Made by a program: the position numbers and the translations under genes. 64,000 nt of DNA from Gammaproteobacteria bacterium (GTDB lineage: Bacteria > Pseudomonadota > Gammaproteobacteria > JASBUN01), in the NCBI GenBank assembly GCA_030147845.1, contig JASBUN010000031.1, positions 1 to 64,000 of the forward strand, written 5' to 3'. The first letter of the stretch is position 1. The number at the start of each line of letters is the position of its first letter. Shown one piece after another: positions 17,391 through 25,878 of this stretch. The notes under the pieces were generated by a model that saw only the letters and a program-made list of their open reading frames with translations, ran no database searches and had not been told where the DNA came from.

Positions 17391-17617
17391 TCCAACCGTA
17401 TAACGCCGAGCGCGCGCCGCTACTCATCCTTTCTGACCCACCTGCAGGACCATCCATGGGAGGCAGCGTTACACGCTCCCCGTGTGCGCCGCCACCGCCT
17501 GCCAGCACGGCTCATATCCCCCCGGGCTAATACGCGCTGGTTGAAAACCACCCAGCCAATCCGGTTCAGGTCATCAATTTTCAGCGTTTATCCCTTTCTA
17601 ACAAACGATTACATCGC

Positions 17618-17633
17618 TGGCACAGTTCATGCT
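17618..17633 (+). promoter_or_regulatory. Sigma-54 (RpoN) promoter for degP-like gene
   Basis: TGGCACAGTTCATGCT has the invariant GG and GC at the right spacing and differs from consensus TGGCACRNNNNTTGCW only in one T. Predicted start is about 17645, about 118 nt before the protease ATG. In the 372-bp gap, TAACAAACGATTA (17599-17611) resembles an IHF site. ACACG-CTCCC-CGTGT (17471-17485) is a 5-bp inverted repeat about 140 bp upstream, where an NtrC-type enhancer site would be expected. The regulator gene ends 227 bp before the promoter. Confidence 0.65.
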
Positions 17634-17762
17634 TGTTATGTAAACAGACGATCATGCGCTGGCCCTAAACGCAAGCCCCTCACGACGGACCACGCCATAG
17701 GCACAGAGATTTCTTGAAGCGCACGCCGGGGCCCACACCAGAATCCGAGAAGACCGCTACCG

Positions 17763-19190
17763 ATGAGACATTTCACCTCTGTAAAAACCTCCGCTTGGCT
17801 GCTGGGCCTAATGGCCTTAAGCGTACTTGCCCTATCCAGCCCAACCGCGTTAGCACAACTGCCCGACTTCACCGGCTTGGTAAAAAACAACGCGCCTGCG
17901 GTGGTCAATATCAGTACCACTCGCGAAGTTACGGAAAGTAACTCCGACAACGCATTGCGCCAAGCCATCCCCGACCTACCGAATGACAGCCCGTTTCGCG
18001 ACTTTTTTAAGCGCTTCTACGGTATCGAACCCAACACACCGCAAAAATTTGAAGAGCGGTCGCTCGGCTCGGGGTTCATTATTTCGCCGGATGGTTACAT
18101 TTTAACCAACGCGCATGTGGTGAAAGACGCTAAAAGTATCCTGGTACGCATGCAAGACCGGACCGAGAAACAGGCAAAATTGATTGGCCTGGATGAACGC
18201 ACCGATGTTGCGTTGCTAAAAATCGACGGTAAGCACTATCCGACCATCAAAGTCGGCGACTCGTCCAAATTGCAAGTCGGCCAGTGGGTTTTGGCCATCG
18301 GTTCACCGTTCGGATTGGACTACAGCGCCACGGCCGGAATCATCAGCGCACTGGGACGCAATCTGCCGAGCGATACCTATGTGCCCTTCATCCAGACCGA
18401 TGTTGCCGTCAATCCCGGTAATTCGGGCGGGCCACTATTTGATCTTAGTGGTGACGTGATCGGTATCAACTCGCAAATTTACAGCAACACCGGCGGCTAC
18501 ATGGGCTTGTCATTCGCCATACCCATTGATGTAGCGATGGATGTGGCCAAACAGCTCAAGGCGCACGGGTATGTCACTCGCGGCTGGCTGGGCGTGGTCA
18601 TTCAGAGCGTCACGCAGGATCTGGCTGAGTCATTCCATCTGAAAAAACCCGTCGGCGCGCTTGTGGCCAAGGTCGTTCCGAATAGCCCGGCGTCGAAAGC
18701 AGGCGTGAAGGTTGGTGACGTAATCATCGAATACGACGGTAAGCCAATCCAAGATTCCAGCGCCCTTCCACCCTTGGTTGGCGAAACCGCAATCGGCAAG
18801 GTTGTGCCACTGAAAGTGCTACGCAATGGCAAAGAGAAAACCTTGTCGGTAAAAATCGCCCGCTTGGCGAAGAAACACGAAAAAGCAGCCGTTCACCATC
18901 ATCGTAAGATTGGGCTGAATATCGTCGTCACCGATCTGACCAAGGCGCAACGCGAGCAGCTCGGTATCGGCGCGACCGGGGTATTGGTGAAGGAAGTAGC
19001 CGATGGTCCGGCAGAATCGGCAGGCATCAATCCGGGCGACGTAATTTTACAGCTTGACCATAAAGAAGTGCGTAACACCGAGACACTTCGAAAAATCGTC
19101 AAAGTGCTACCGAAAGGTCAAACGGTTCCGGTACTGATCATGCGCAACGGCAACGAGCAATTCCTGGCCTTGAAAGTGCCCGGCAAATAG
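17763..19190 (+). CDS. degP: Periplasmic serine protease/chaperone, DegP (HtrA/MucD) family
   Basis: DegP-type proteins degrade or refold damaged proteins in the periplasm. The 475-residue protein has a Sec signal peptide (residues 1-31, cleavage near ALA-QLP), then a trypsin-like domain with the triad His118 (NAHVV), Asp148 (TDVALLKI) and Ser221 (GNSGGP). Two PDZ domains follow (about 265-350 and 380-470; GWLGVVIQSV, SPASKAGVKVGDVI, ESAGINPGDVI). The length matches MucD-type Do proteases. Control by a sigma-54 promoter next to an NtrC-type regulator would be unusual, since family members are typically under sigma E or CpxR. A strong terminator follows. Confidence 0.95.
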   Translation: MRHFTSVKTSAWLLGLMALSVLALSSPTALAQLPDFTGLVKNNAPAVVNISTTREVTESNSDNALRQAIPDLPNDSPFRDFFKRFYGIEPNTPQKFEERSLGSGFIISPDGYILTNAHVVKDAKSILVRMQDRTEKQAKLIGLDERTDVALLKIDGKHYPTIKVGDSSKLQVGQWVLAIGSPFGLDYSATAGIISALGRNLPSDTYVPFIQTDVAVNPGNSGGPLFDLSGDVIGINSQIYSNTGGYMGLSFAIPIDVAMDVAKQLKAHGYVTRGWLGVVIQSVTQDLAESFHLKKPVGALVAKVVPNSPASKAGVKVGDVIIEYDGKPIQDSSALPPLVGETAIGKVVPLKVLRNGKEKTLSVKIARLAKKHEKAAVHHHRKIGLNIVVTDLTKAQREQLGIGATGVLVKEVADGPAESAGINPGDVILQLDHKEVRNTETLRKIVKVLPKGQTVPVLIMRNGNEQFLALKVPGK

Positions 19191-19220
19191 ATGTTCTGAG
19201 TTTTGGTCTACTCCCCTCTT

Positions 19221-19248
19221 GGGCGGCTCTAGTAGCCGCCCTTTTTTA
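19221..19248 (+). terminator. Rho-independent terminator after degP
   Basis: Perfect stem GGGCGGCT / AGCCGCCC with loop CTAGT, followed by TTTTTT. It begins 31 bp after the degP stop and closes the CydB-like/kinase/regulator/degP block. Confidence 0.92.
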
Positions 19249-19440
19249 TCCACGGCGCGAAATATTCGCCTCACCAGTCGCCCGCCGCCGCACAAGCTGG
19301 CGAGGCGGCGACGATTGGCCACCACAAGGCGTGCACGTTTCAGCTCGGCGTATGGGGCATAAGCACCCGCGCCCGGGGCTTTCCACCGGATTTCAGCCGA
19401 TATATGACATTATTTCTTTTAAAGTCATACGGATAGAATT

Positions 19441-19456
19441 TGGCACGCCACCTGCA
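19441..19456 (+). promoter_or_regulatory. Possible sigma-54 promoter upstream of tal
   Basis: TGGCACGCCACCTGCA matches TGGCACRNNNNTTGCW except for one base, with the -24 GG and -12 GC correctly spaced. It lies 243 bp before the transaldolase ATG in a 493-bp gap. That gap otherwise contains only the degP terminator and no supported gene. The long leader makes the assignment to tal-gnd-zwf uncertain. Confidence 0.4.
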
Positions 19457-19683
19457 CGCGTATCTATATCAGCACGCGCCGCGCGGCCCGAAACGATTAC
19501 CTAAAACGGCCGGTGCAGCGTTGGCATATTCGCGCCGATTCGACAAGCGGTCTATGGTTAGCACGGTGCGACCAGACGCTTTCCATACAGCCGCGCAAGC
19601 GACGAAAACCTTTGACTGGGTTGCGGAAGATAGCGCAGCACACTATTGGCGGCGCAACAGTAGCACACAAATAGGAGCAAGCA

Positions 19684-20802
19684 ATGAGCGCGTCCCCCAT
19701 TCTCCAACTCAAAAAATTAGGCCAGAGCATTTGGCTCGATTACATCGAGCGCCGTATCCTCGAGGATGGCACATTAAAGAATTTCATCGATCAAGATGGC
19801 GTCGCCGGCATGACATCCAACCCGGCGATCTTCGAGAAAGCGATCAGCCACACCGACGAGTACGATGCGGCGATACGCGAAATGAGCCGAAGAGACGCAT
19901 CACGTGATGAAATTTACGAAAAATTGGTCATCTACGATGTAAAAAAAGCAGCCGATATTTTTTCCACTGTATACGCCGAAAGCGCCGGTACCGATGGCTA
20001 TGTCTCGTTGGAAGTTTCGCCCTTACTAGCTCATGACACGCAGCGTAGTATTGACGAAGGTCGCCGTCTGTGGCGTTTACTGGAACGGCCTAACGTAATG
20101 ATCAAGATTCCTGGGACACGCGCCGGCCTACCCGCCATTCGCCAGCTATTGAGTGAGGGAATCAACGTTAACGTCACGCTGCTCTTTTCCGTCGATCGTT
20201 ATCTGGAGGTTCTTGAACAATACATGGGTGCGCTGGAAGATCGAATCGGGCGCGGCGAACCGGTAGACCAAATTGCATCCGTTGCCAGCTTCTTTCTTAG
20301 CCGAATTGACAATAAGGTGGATCCGCTGCTCGACAAAGTCGCCGAGTCGGCATCACCGCGCAAGGCGGAGGCCGCAGGCGCGCTTCGTGGCCAGGCCGCA
20401 ATCGCATCCGCTGGGCTGGCCTACGCGCGTTACCGGGAGCACTGCAACACCGACCGTTGGCGTAAACTGAGCAACAGCGGCGCGCGAACTCAACGCCTGC
20501 TGTGGGCAAGCACCAGTACCAAAGACGAACGCTATAGCGACATAAAATATATCGAGGCGTTAATTTGGCCCGAGACGGTCAACACCGTCCCGCTCAACAC
20601 ACTTTCCGCCTACCGCCATCATGGCAAGCCGGGCCAACAGGCATCGCCACTGCGGACGGACGCTGAAAGCGTACTTGATCGGCTTGCCGATCTGGATATC
20701 GATTTGGCCGAGATTCACCGCCAACTAGAGCAAGAAGGTGTGAAGAAGTTCGTAGATCCCTTTGAGGCGCTACTCGATACACTCAGCAAACAGCGGGATT
20801 AA
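19684..20802 (+). CDS. tal: Transaldolase
   Basis: Transaldolase moves a dihydroxyacetone unit between sedoheptulose 7-phosphate and glyceraldehyde 3-phosphate in the non-oxidative pentose-phosphate pathway. The 372-residue protein is the longer bacterial type: SIWLDYIERRIL, GVAGMTSNPAIFEKAI, VSLEVSPLLAHDT, the Schiff-base lysine in VMIKIPGT, INVNVTLLFSVDRY and SVASFFLSRID. AGGAGCAAGCA gives a good ribosome site before ATG 19684. It is followed by gnd after 58 bp and is probably in one operon with gnd and zwf. Confidence 0.96.
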   Translation: MSASPILQLKKLGQSIWLDYIERRILEDGTLKNFIDQDGVAGMTSNPAIFEKAISHTDEYDAAIREMSRRDASRDEIYEKLVIYDVKKAADIFSTVYAESAGTDGYVSLEVSPLLAHDTQRSIDEGRRLWRLLERPNVMIKIPGTRAGLPAIRQLLSEGINVNVTLLFSVDRYLEVLEQYMGALEDRIGRGEPVDQIASVASFFLSRIDNKVDPLLDKVAESASPRKAEAAGALRGQAAIASAGLAYARYREHCNTDRWRKLSNSGARTQRLLWASTSTKDERYSDIKYIEALIWPETVNTVPLNTLSAYRHHGKPGQQASPLRTDAESVLDRLADLDIDLAEIHRQLEQEGVKKFVDPFEALLDTLSKQRD

Positions 20803-20860
20803 CCTCTCATCAAGCCACGGTTAACCAATTTTCGGAGCGCCGTCTTTAAGGAGATCATCA

Positions 20861-22315
20861 ATGAAACACGCGTCATGCGACATCGGCATCATCGGGCTCG
20901 GAACGATGGGAGCGAATCTAGCGCTAAACATCGCTGAACAGGGCTTTTCAGTCGCTGGATTTGATACCGACAACGACAAATTGCGCTTGCTCAACGGGCA
21001 GGCCGAGCGAGAGCTTTCGGGTTCGTATCAACTAAGCACTGCCAGCGATCTCGGCGACTTCATTTCACTGCTCAAGCCGCCACGAACCGTGTTGCTGTTA
21101 GTTCCTGTTGGCGCACCGGTCGACGCGGTAATCGATCAGTTGCGCCCCCACTTGGAGCCTGATGACATCATCATTGACAGCGGCAATTCGCATTTTACCG
21201 ACACTGAACGCCGTGCAAAAAAGCTGGCGCGATCGCGCATTCGTCTGCTCGGCATGGGAATCTCCGGCGGTTCTGAGGGCGCAAGGCATGGGCCCAGCAT
21301 GATGGTGGGCGGTCCTCAAGCTTCATGGGAACATGTAAGCAAGCTGCTGCGCGCGGCTTCCGCCAAAGTCGACGGCAGCCCCTGCGTCGCATGGCTTGGG
21401 CGCGGATCCGCGGGCCATTACGTCAAGATGGTGCACAACGGCATAGAATACGGAATCATGCAGCTAATCGCCGAAACCTACGATGCGATGAAGCGCCTGC
21501 TGCACCTGAGCCATGAGCAAATGCACGAAATATTTCAGCGCTGGGCCGACGGCGCCATGGGCGGCTACCTGCTGGAAATTACCGCCGCCATCATGCTTGA
21601 GCAAGACGCGCTGAGCAGTGGCTATTTGCTCGATAAAATCCGTGACGCGGCGCGCCAAAAAGGTACAGGTATGTGGACCAGCCGCGAGGCCATGGAGAGC
21701 CAAGTTCCGACGCCGGTAATCGATGCCGCAGTTAGCATGCGCGCACTATCGGATTACGACCAGCAACGCCGTCAGGTCAGCGAAATCCTAAACCAGCCTG
21801 AGCGGCACATCGAGCTGGAAACGGCGCCCTTCGTCCACGCATTAGGGGAAGCGCTGCATGCAGCTATGATCATGACTTATGCGCAGGGAATGCAGCTCCT
21901 TTACATTGGCTCTCGCCGGCACAAATTTCAGTTGGTAATGGGCGATGTTGCGCGTATCTGGCGAGGTGGTTGCATTATCCGCGCGCGGCTGCTGGAAGAT
22001 CTTCGCCAAATTTACGATGACCCGAATTACGTTACGTTGGACAACCCCATGTTCCATCCAAGCTTAGCCAAGCATTTGCGCACAGCACAAACCGAATTGC
22101 GCGAAGTGGTCGAAACCTGCGCGAAACAAGGCGTTCCCGCACCGGGATTTATGTCGGCGTTGAGCTACTATGATGCCTTCCGCAGCGCATCCCTTCCGGC
22201 CAATCTCATCCAGGCGCAACGCGATTTTTTTGGCGCGCATACGTTCGAACGTATCGATCGAGACGGTCGTTTCCATATCGATTGGCTTAACTCAGAACAG
22301 GCACAACATGGATAA
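20861..22315 (+). CDS. gnd: 6-phosphogluconate dehydrogenase (decarboxylating)
   Basis: Gnd oxidises and decarboxylates 6-phosphogluconate to ribulose 5-phosphate with NADP. The 484-residue, long-form protein has the Rossmann motif IGLGTMGANLALNIAE, then DSGNSHF, GISGGSEGARHGPSMMVGG (with Ser where GGEEG is common) and the catalytic KMVHNGIEYGIMQLIAE. KGTGMWTSREAM and MQLLYIGSRRHKF follow. GGAGATCATCA is the ribosome site before ATG 20861. The stop overlaps the zwf start (ATGGATAA), so the two enzymes of the oxidative branch are translationally coupled, in reverse order to the pathway. Confidence 0.96.
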   Translation: MKHASCDIGIIGLGTMGANLALNIAEQGFSVAGFDTDNDKLRLLNGQAERELSGSYQLSTASDLGDFISLLKPPRTVLLLVPVGAPVDAVIDQLRPHLEPDDIIIDSGNSHFTDTERRAKKLARSRIRLLGMGISGGSEGARHGPSMMVGGPQASWEHVSKLLRAASAKVDGSPCVAWLGRGSAGHYVKMVHNGIEYGIMQLIAETYDAMKRLLHLSHEQMHEIFQRWADGAMGGYLLEITAAIMLEQDALSSGYLLDKIRDAARQKGTGMWTSREAMESQVPTPVIDAAVSMRALSDYDQQRRQVSEILNQPERHIELETAPFVHALGEALHAAMIMTYAQGMQLLYIGSRRHKFQLVMGDVARIWRGGCIIRARLLEDLRQIYDDPNYVTLDNPMFHPSLAKHLRTAQTELREVVETCAKQGVPAPGFMSALSYYDAFRSASLPANLIQAQRDFFGAHTFERIDRDGRFHIDWLNSEQAQHG

Positions 22316-23825
22316 TCACATAAAAAATCAATGTACAATTTTTGTTTTATTCGGTGCATGCGGTGATTTATCGGCAAGACTGATCGTACCGGCGCTGTTC
22401 AACCTCTATCAAGACGAAAAGTTGCCCGAAAATTTGCTGCTGCTAGCCGTCGACCGAGAAGACATAGAAATTCCCGAATTGGTTGATCGATTCCGCCGCA
22501 GTATTGCGGAACGCTCCGATAGCCGTGATGATGTGCGATGGCAACACTTTGCATCAATGTTCGCCTACCTGCAGGCCGACGTTACCCAAATCGAGTCGTT
22601 TCATCGTATCGCCGAACGACTATCGGAACAGGAGAAGACGTGGGACGCGGCGGCGCAGCGCATATTCTACATGGCGACACCTCCCGGGTTATTCAGTCCG
22701 ATCGCACTTGGGCTCGGCGCCGCCGGCCTCGCGGCATCTCAGGATCAAGCGCGCATCGTCGTCGAGAAACCTCTGGGCCGGGATCTAAAGTCATTTCAGG
22801 AAATCAACGAAGCATTGACAACCCATTTTGATGAAACCCAAATATTCCGCATCGATCATTTTCTCGGCAAAGAGACGGTGCAAAATATTCTCGCCCTGCG
22901 CTTTGCCAACTCGATATTTGAGCCGATTTGGAATCGCCGATATATCGATCATGTGGCGATAACCGTCGCCGAAACCTTGGGCGTGGAGCGCCGCGGACCT
23001 TATTATGAACGCGCAGGTGCACTTCGCGATATGGTGCAAAATCATCTATTACAACTTCTTTGCCTAGTCGCCATGGAACCTCCCGTGGCTTACGATGCGG
23101 ATGATATCCGTTCAAAAAAATTGGACGTATTGCGCGCGATTCGCCCCATTCCCAGCGACCGCGTACACGAATTTGCGGCGCGCGGACAGTACGGAACCGG
23201 GTGGATCAGCGGTTCTAAAGCCACTGAATATCGACATGAAGCCGACGTAGATCCACACTCGAACACGGAAACGTTCGCTGCGCTAAAACTCCTGATCGAC
23301 AATTGGCGCTGGCAGGACGTGCCCTTTTATCTACGCACGGGAAAGCGTATGGCCGCCGCAGTATCGGAAATCTCCATTCGATTCCAAGACGTGCCGCATC
23401 ACTCCTTTCCGGCCTCGGTTGGCTTGAACTCACAGCCGGCCCGTTTGGTTATCCAGATACAACCGGAAGAAGGCATTGTGCTGAAATTCATGGCCAAGGA
23501 ACCGGGGTCAACGTTACGGCTACGTCTGGTGGATATGCGCTTCAGTTATCAACAGACATTCAACGCACGCACCCCAGGCGCGTATGAAACCTTGCTGTGG
23601 GATGTCATGTCCGGGGATCCGACGTTATTTATGCGTTCAGACCAAGTAGAAGCGGCCTGGAAACTGATCATGCCGATCTTGGATGTCTGGTCCGACAATC
23701 CGGCGCCGGATTTCCCCAACTATTCGGCCGGCAGTTGGGGGCCGGCATCGGCGGAAGTTCTCGCCGCCCGGGACGGAAAAAGTTGGCTCACGCCAACCTT
23801 ACGGCCGGACACTGACGAGCACTGA
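22308..23825 (+). CDS. zwf: Glucose-6-phosphate 1-dehydrogenase
   Basis: Zwf oxidises glucose 6-phosphate to 6-phosphogluconolactone and makes NADPH. From ATG 22308 the protein has 505 residues, beginning MDNHIKNQCTIFVLFGACGDLS with the GxxGDL coenzyme-binding motif. It continues with IVVEKPLGRDL, the substrate motif RIDHFLGKETVQN, ALRFANSIFEPIWN and VPFYLRTGKRM. An upstream in-frame start at 22170 lies inside gnd and is rejected because the family begins at MDNH. No 6-phosphogluconolactonase gene is visible nearby. Confidence 0.95.
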   Translation: MDNHIKNQCTIFVLFGACGDLSARLIVPALFNLYQDEKLPENLLLLAVDREDIEIPELVDRFRRSIAERSDSRDDVRWQHFASMFAYLQADVTQIESFHRIAERLSEQEKTWDAAAQRIFYMATPPGLFSPIALGLGAAGLAASQDQARIVVEKPLGRDLKSFQEINEALTTHFDETQIFRIDHFLGKETVQNILALRFANSIFEPIWNRRYIDHVAITVAETLGVERRGPYYERAGALRDMVQNHLLQLLCLVAMEPPVAYDADDIRSKKLDVLRAIRPIPSDRVHEFAARGQYGTGWISGSKATEYRHEADVDPHSNTETFAALKLLIDNWRWQDVPFYLRTGKRMAAAVSEISIRFQDVPHHSFPASVGLNSQPARLVIQIQPEEGIVLKFMAKEPGSTLRLRLVDMRFSYQQTFNARTPGAYETLLWDVMSGDPTLFMRSDQVEAAWKLIMPILDVWSDNPAPDFPNYSAGSWGPASAEVLAARDGKSWLTPTLRPDTDEH

Positions 23826-23877
23826 TTTTTGATCCGAGCCACCGGTGAATGACTATCCACCTGCGACAGGGTCACGT

Positions 23878-24492
23878 ATGCAACACGCATCATTGCTGCA
23901 ACAGTACTTGGAGATGGCTCGTCCATATCTGCACAATTATGGCTACGCCGCGCTGTTCTTCGGTGTCTTTATCGAAGGCTTCGGCATACCCGCGCCGGGC
24001 CAGACACTCATCATTGCCGCCGCACTACTGGCGGCGCAACATCAGCTGAATATCACCGTCGTATTGCTGTTGGCGTGGAGCGCTGCGGTTGCCGGAGACA
24101 ACCTCGGTTATACCATCGGGCGATTCGCCGGCCGCCGACTGGTGCTACATCATGGTGGTCGCATCGGTCTTCGAGCCGAACATCTCGAGCGTGTCGAACG
24201 TTTTTTCAACCACTACGGTTCAATAGTGGTTGCGTTTGCTCGTTTCGTCGAAGTACTTCGACAACTCAACGGCGTAGTCGCCGGCACCAGCGGCATGCAT
24301 TGGCTGCGATTTCCACTCTTCAACGCCGTCGGCGCCGCGCTGTGGGTGGGCTTATGGGGCTACGGCGTCTACCGCCTCGGCGAACATCTCAACCTGGTTC
24401 TGAACTTGTTCAAGCGCTTTGAGCCGTTCCTGCTCGGTGTCGGCCTGGTGCTAGTGGTACTTTTTGTAATCTATCTGTTTCGACGCAAGTAG
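23878..24492 (+). CDS. DedA-family membrane protein
   Basis: DedA proteins are inner-membrane proteins implicated in lipid scrambling/undecaprenyl phosphate recycling and proton-motive-force homeostasis. The 204-residue protein shows FIEGFGIPAPGQTLIIAAALLA, the acidic and glycine-rich AGDNLGYTIGRFAGR, and FARFVEVLRQLNGVVAGTSGM with the conserved arginines. Further hydrophobic segments run to the basic end LFRRK. ATG 23878 follows AGGG by about 8 nt and is preferred over the in-frame GTG at 23845. It is 52 bp downstream of zwf on the same strand. Confidence 0.93.
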   Translation: MQHASLLQQYLEMARPYLHNYGYAALFFGVFIEGFGIPAPGQTLIIAAALLAAQHQLNITVVLLLAWSAAVAGDNLGYTIGRFAGRRLVLHHGGRIGLRAEHLERVERFFNHYGSIVVAFARFVEVLRQLNGVVAGTSGMHWLRFPLFNAVGAALWVGLWGYGVYRLGEHLNLVLNLFKRFEPFLLGVGLVLVVLFVIYLFRRK

Positions 24493-24842
24493 TACACGGC
24501 AGCCGTCTCGGCGCGCCTGGTCCGGTGCAGGCAGTCGCCTCTGTCGAGGCTGATTTGCGCCGTCACGTCAGTCAAAGCGTAGCGCGTGGCTCCGCCTGAT
24601 CGCCAAGCAGCGCTGTTCCCATTTGGATCTTGCGCACATAGAGTTGCGCCGAACGCCAACACACCGGCATTTCCAAACCAACCGATGCGGACAATTCATG
24701 CCTGGCGCAGCGCTGAGCAATGGCGAAATTCCGGCGGCACGGGTGGTAGCCGGAGGCAAATACCTCCACAATAGTCGGGACCGAGATCGGTGTTCGCTGA
24801 AGCGCAATGGGCTTTGGTCCGATACGGTATGAAAGGAGTCCA
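24493..24842. other. Intergenic region before the Ybh-type export operon
   Basis: 350 bp with no supported gene. It presumably holds the promoter of the downstream ABC exporter operon, but no clear operator, terminator or repeat is seen. The last bases contain the ribosome site GGAGTCCA before ATG 24843. Confidence 0.5.
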
Positions 24843-25877
24843 ATGAAGAAGCTCATAGTAACCGGTGCTGTGATGGTGCTAGTGGTACTGGGTGGCGTTT
24901 TCTGGATTTGGCATCGGCACGACGGCAGCGTCAATTCCAACCAGCTGACGTTGTACGGCAACGTTGATATCCGTCAGATCCAGTTGGCGTTTAACGGTGC
25001 CGAACGCATTGCTTCGATGGACGTGCTCGAAGGTAGCACGGTCAAAAAGGGCCAGCTATTGGCCACGCTCGACACCCGACGCCTGCGACCCGACGTCGCC
25101 CTTGCCCAGGCTCAGGTTGACACGCAACGACAGGTAGTGCGCGCGCTCAAAGCAGGAACTCGTCCGCAGGAGGTGCGCAAAGCACAGGCCGACGTCGAAG
25201 CGGCTCGTATCGATGCCGCCAACGCAGTGCGCAATTCTCGCCGTTTGAAAGCATTGGCGGCACGCAAGTTGGCCTCTAGCGAGCAGGCTGACAGCGCCAA
25301 AGCCACGGCAGATTCCGCGCAGGCTCATCTGAAGGCGGCGCGCGAGGCCCTTGCCTTGGCGGTTGCCGGTCCACGTGAAGAAGACATCGCCGCCGCCATG
25401 GCGACACTGCGAGGCTTCGAGGCGCGTTTGGTCTTGGCGCAGCAAAATCTTGCTGACGCGACGCTATATGCGCCCACCAATGGCGTTATCGAAGACCGCA
25501 TACTGGAGCCCGGTGACATGGCGTCGCCCCAGATTCCGGTCTATACCCTGGCGTTGACCAATCCGGTCTGGGTCCGCGCCTATGTATCGGAACGAGATCT
25601 CGGCAAGATACATCCGGGGCAGCCCGCCGAAATCACGACTGACAGCTTCCCTGACAAGCGTTACCGAGCGTGGATCGGCTACATTTCACCCACCGCGGAA
25701 TTCACGCCGAAGTCGGTCGAAACCAACGAAGTGCGCTCCAATTTGGTTTATCAAGTACGGGTGTATGCTTGCAACCCCGCCGGCGAACTGCGTCTCGGCA
25801 TGCCGGCTACCGTGTTGATATCGCTGCACGCCAAAAATAGCGCCGACGGTCCCAAACCCTGTAATACAGCCCATTGA
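24843..25877 (+). CDS. HlyD-family membrane fusion protein (YbhG-like)
   Basis: This is the periplasmic adaptor of a tripartite or ABC-2 exporter. The 344-residue protein has an N-terminal membrane anchor (MKKLIVTGAVMVLVVLGGVFWIW written in two parts: MKKLIVTGAVMV, LVVLGGVFWIW) and a first biotinyl-lipoyl half (TLYGNVDIRQIQLAF, EGSTVKKGQLLATLDT). A long alpha-helical hairpin (about 85-195), a second lipoyl half (LYAPTNGVIEDRILEPGDM) and beta-barrel domains follow. A start at ATG 24843 is set by the GGAG 6 nt upstream. The ATPase gene begins 1 bp after its stop, and the order matches ybhG-ybhF-ybhS-ybhR. Confidence 0.93.
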   Translation: MKKLIVTGAVMVLVVLGGVFWIWHRHDGSVNSNQLTLYGNVDIRQIQLAFNGAERIASMDVLEGSTVKKGQLLATLDTRRLRPDVALAQAQVDTQRQVVRALKAGTRPQEVRKAQADVEAARIDAANAVRNSRRLKALAARKLASSEQADSAKATADSAQAHLKAAREALALAVAGPREEDIAAAMATLRGFEARLVLAQQNLADATLYAPTNGVIEDRILEPGDMASPQIPVYTLALTNPVWVRAYVSERDLGKIHPGQPAEITTDSFPDKRYRAWIGYISPTAEFTPKSVETNEVRSNLVYQVRVYACNPAGELRLGMPATVLISLHAKNSADGPKPCNTAH

Positions 25878-25878
25878 C

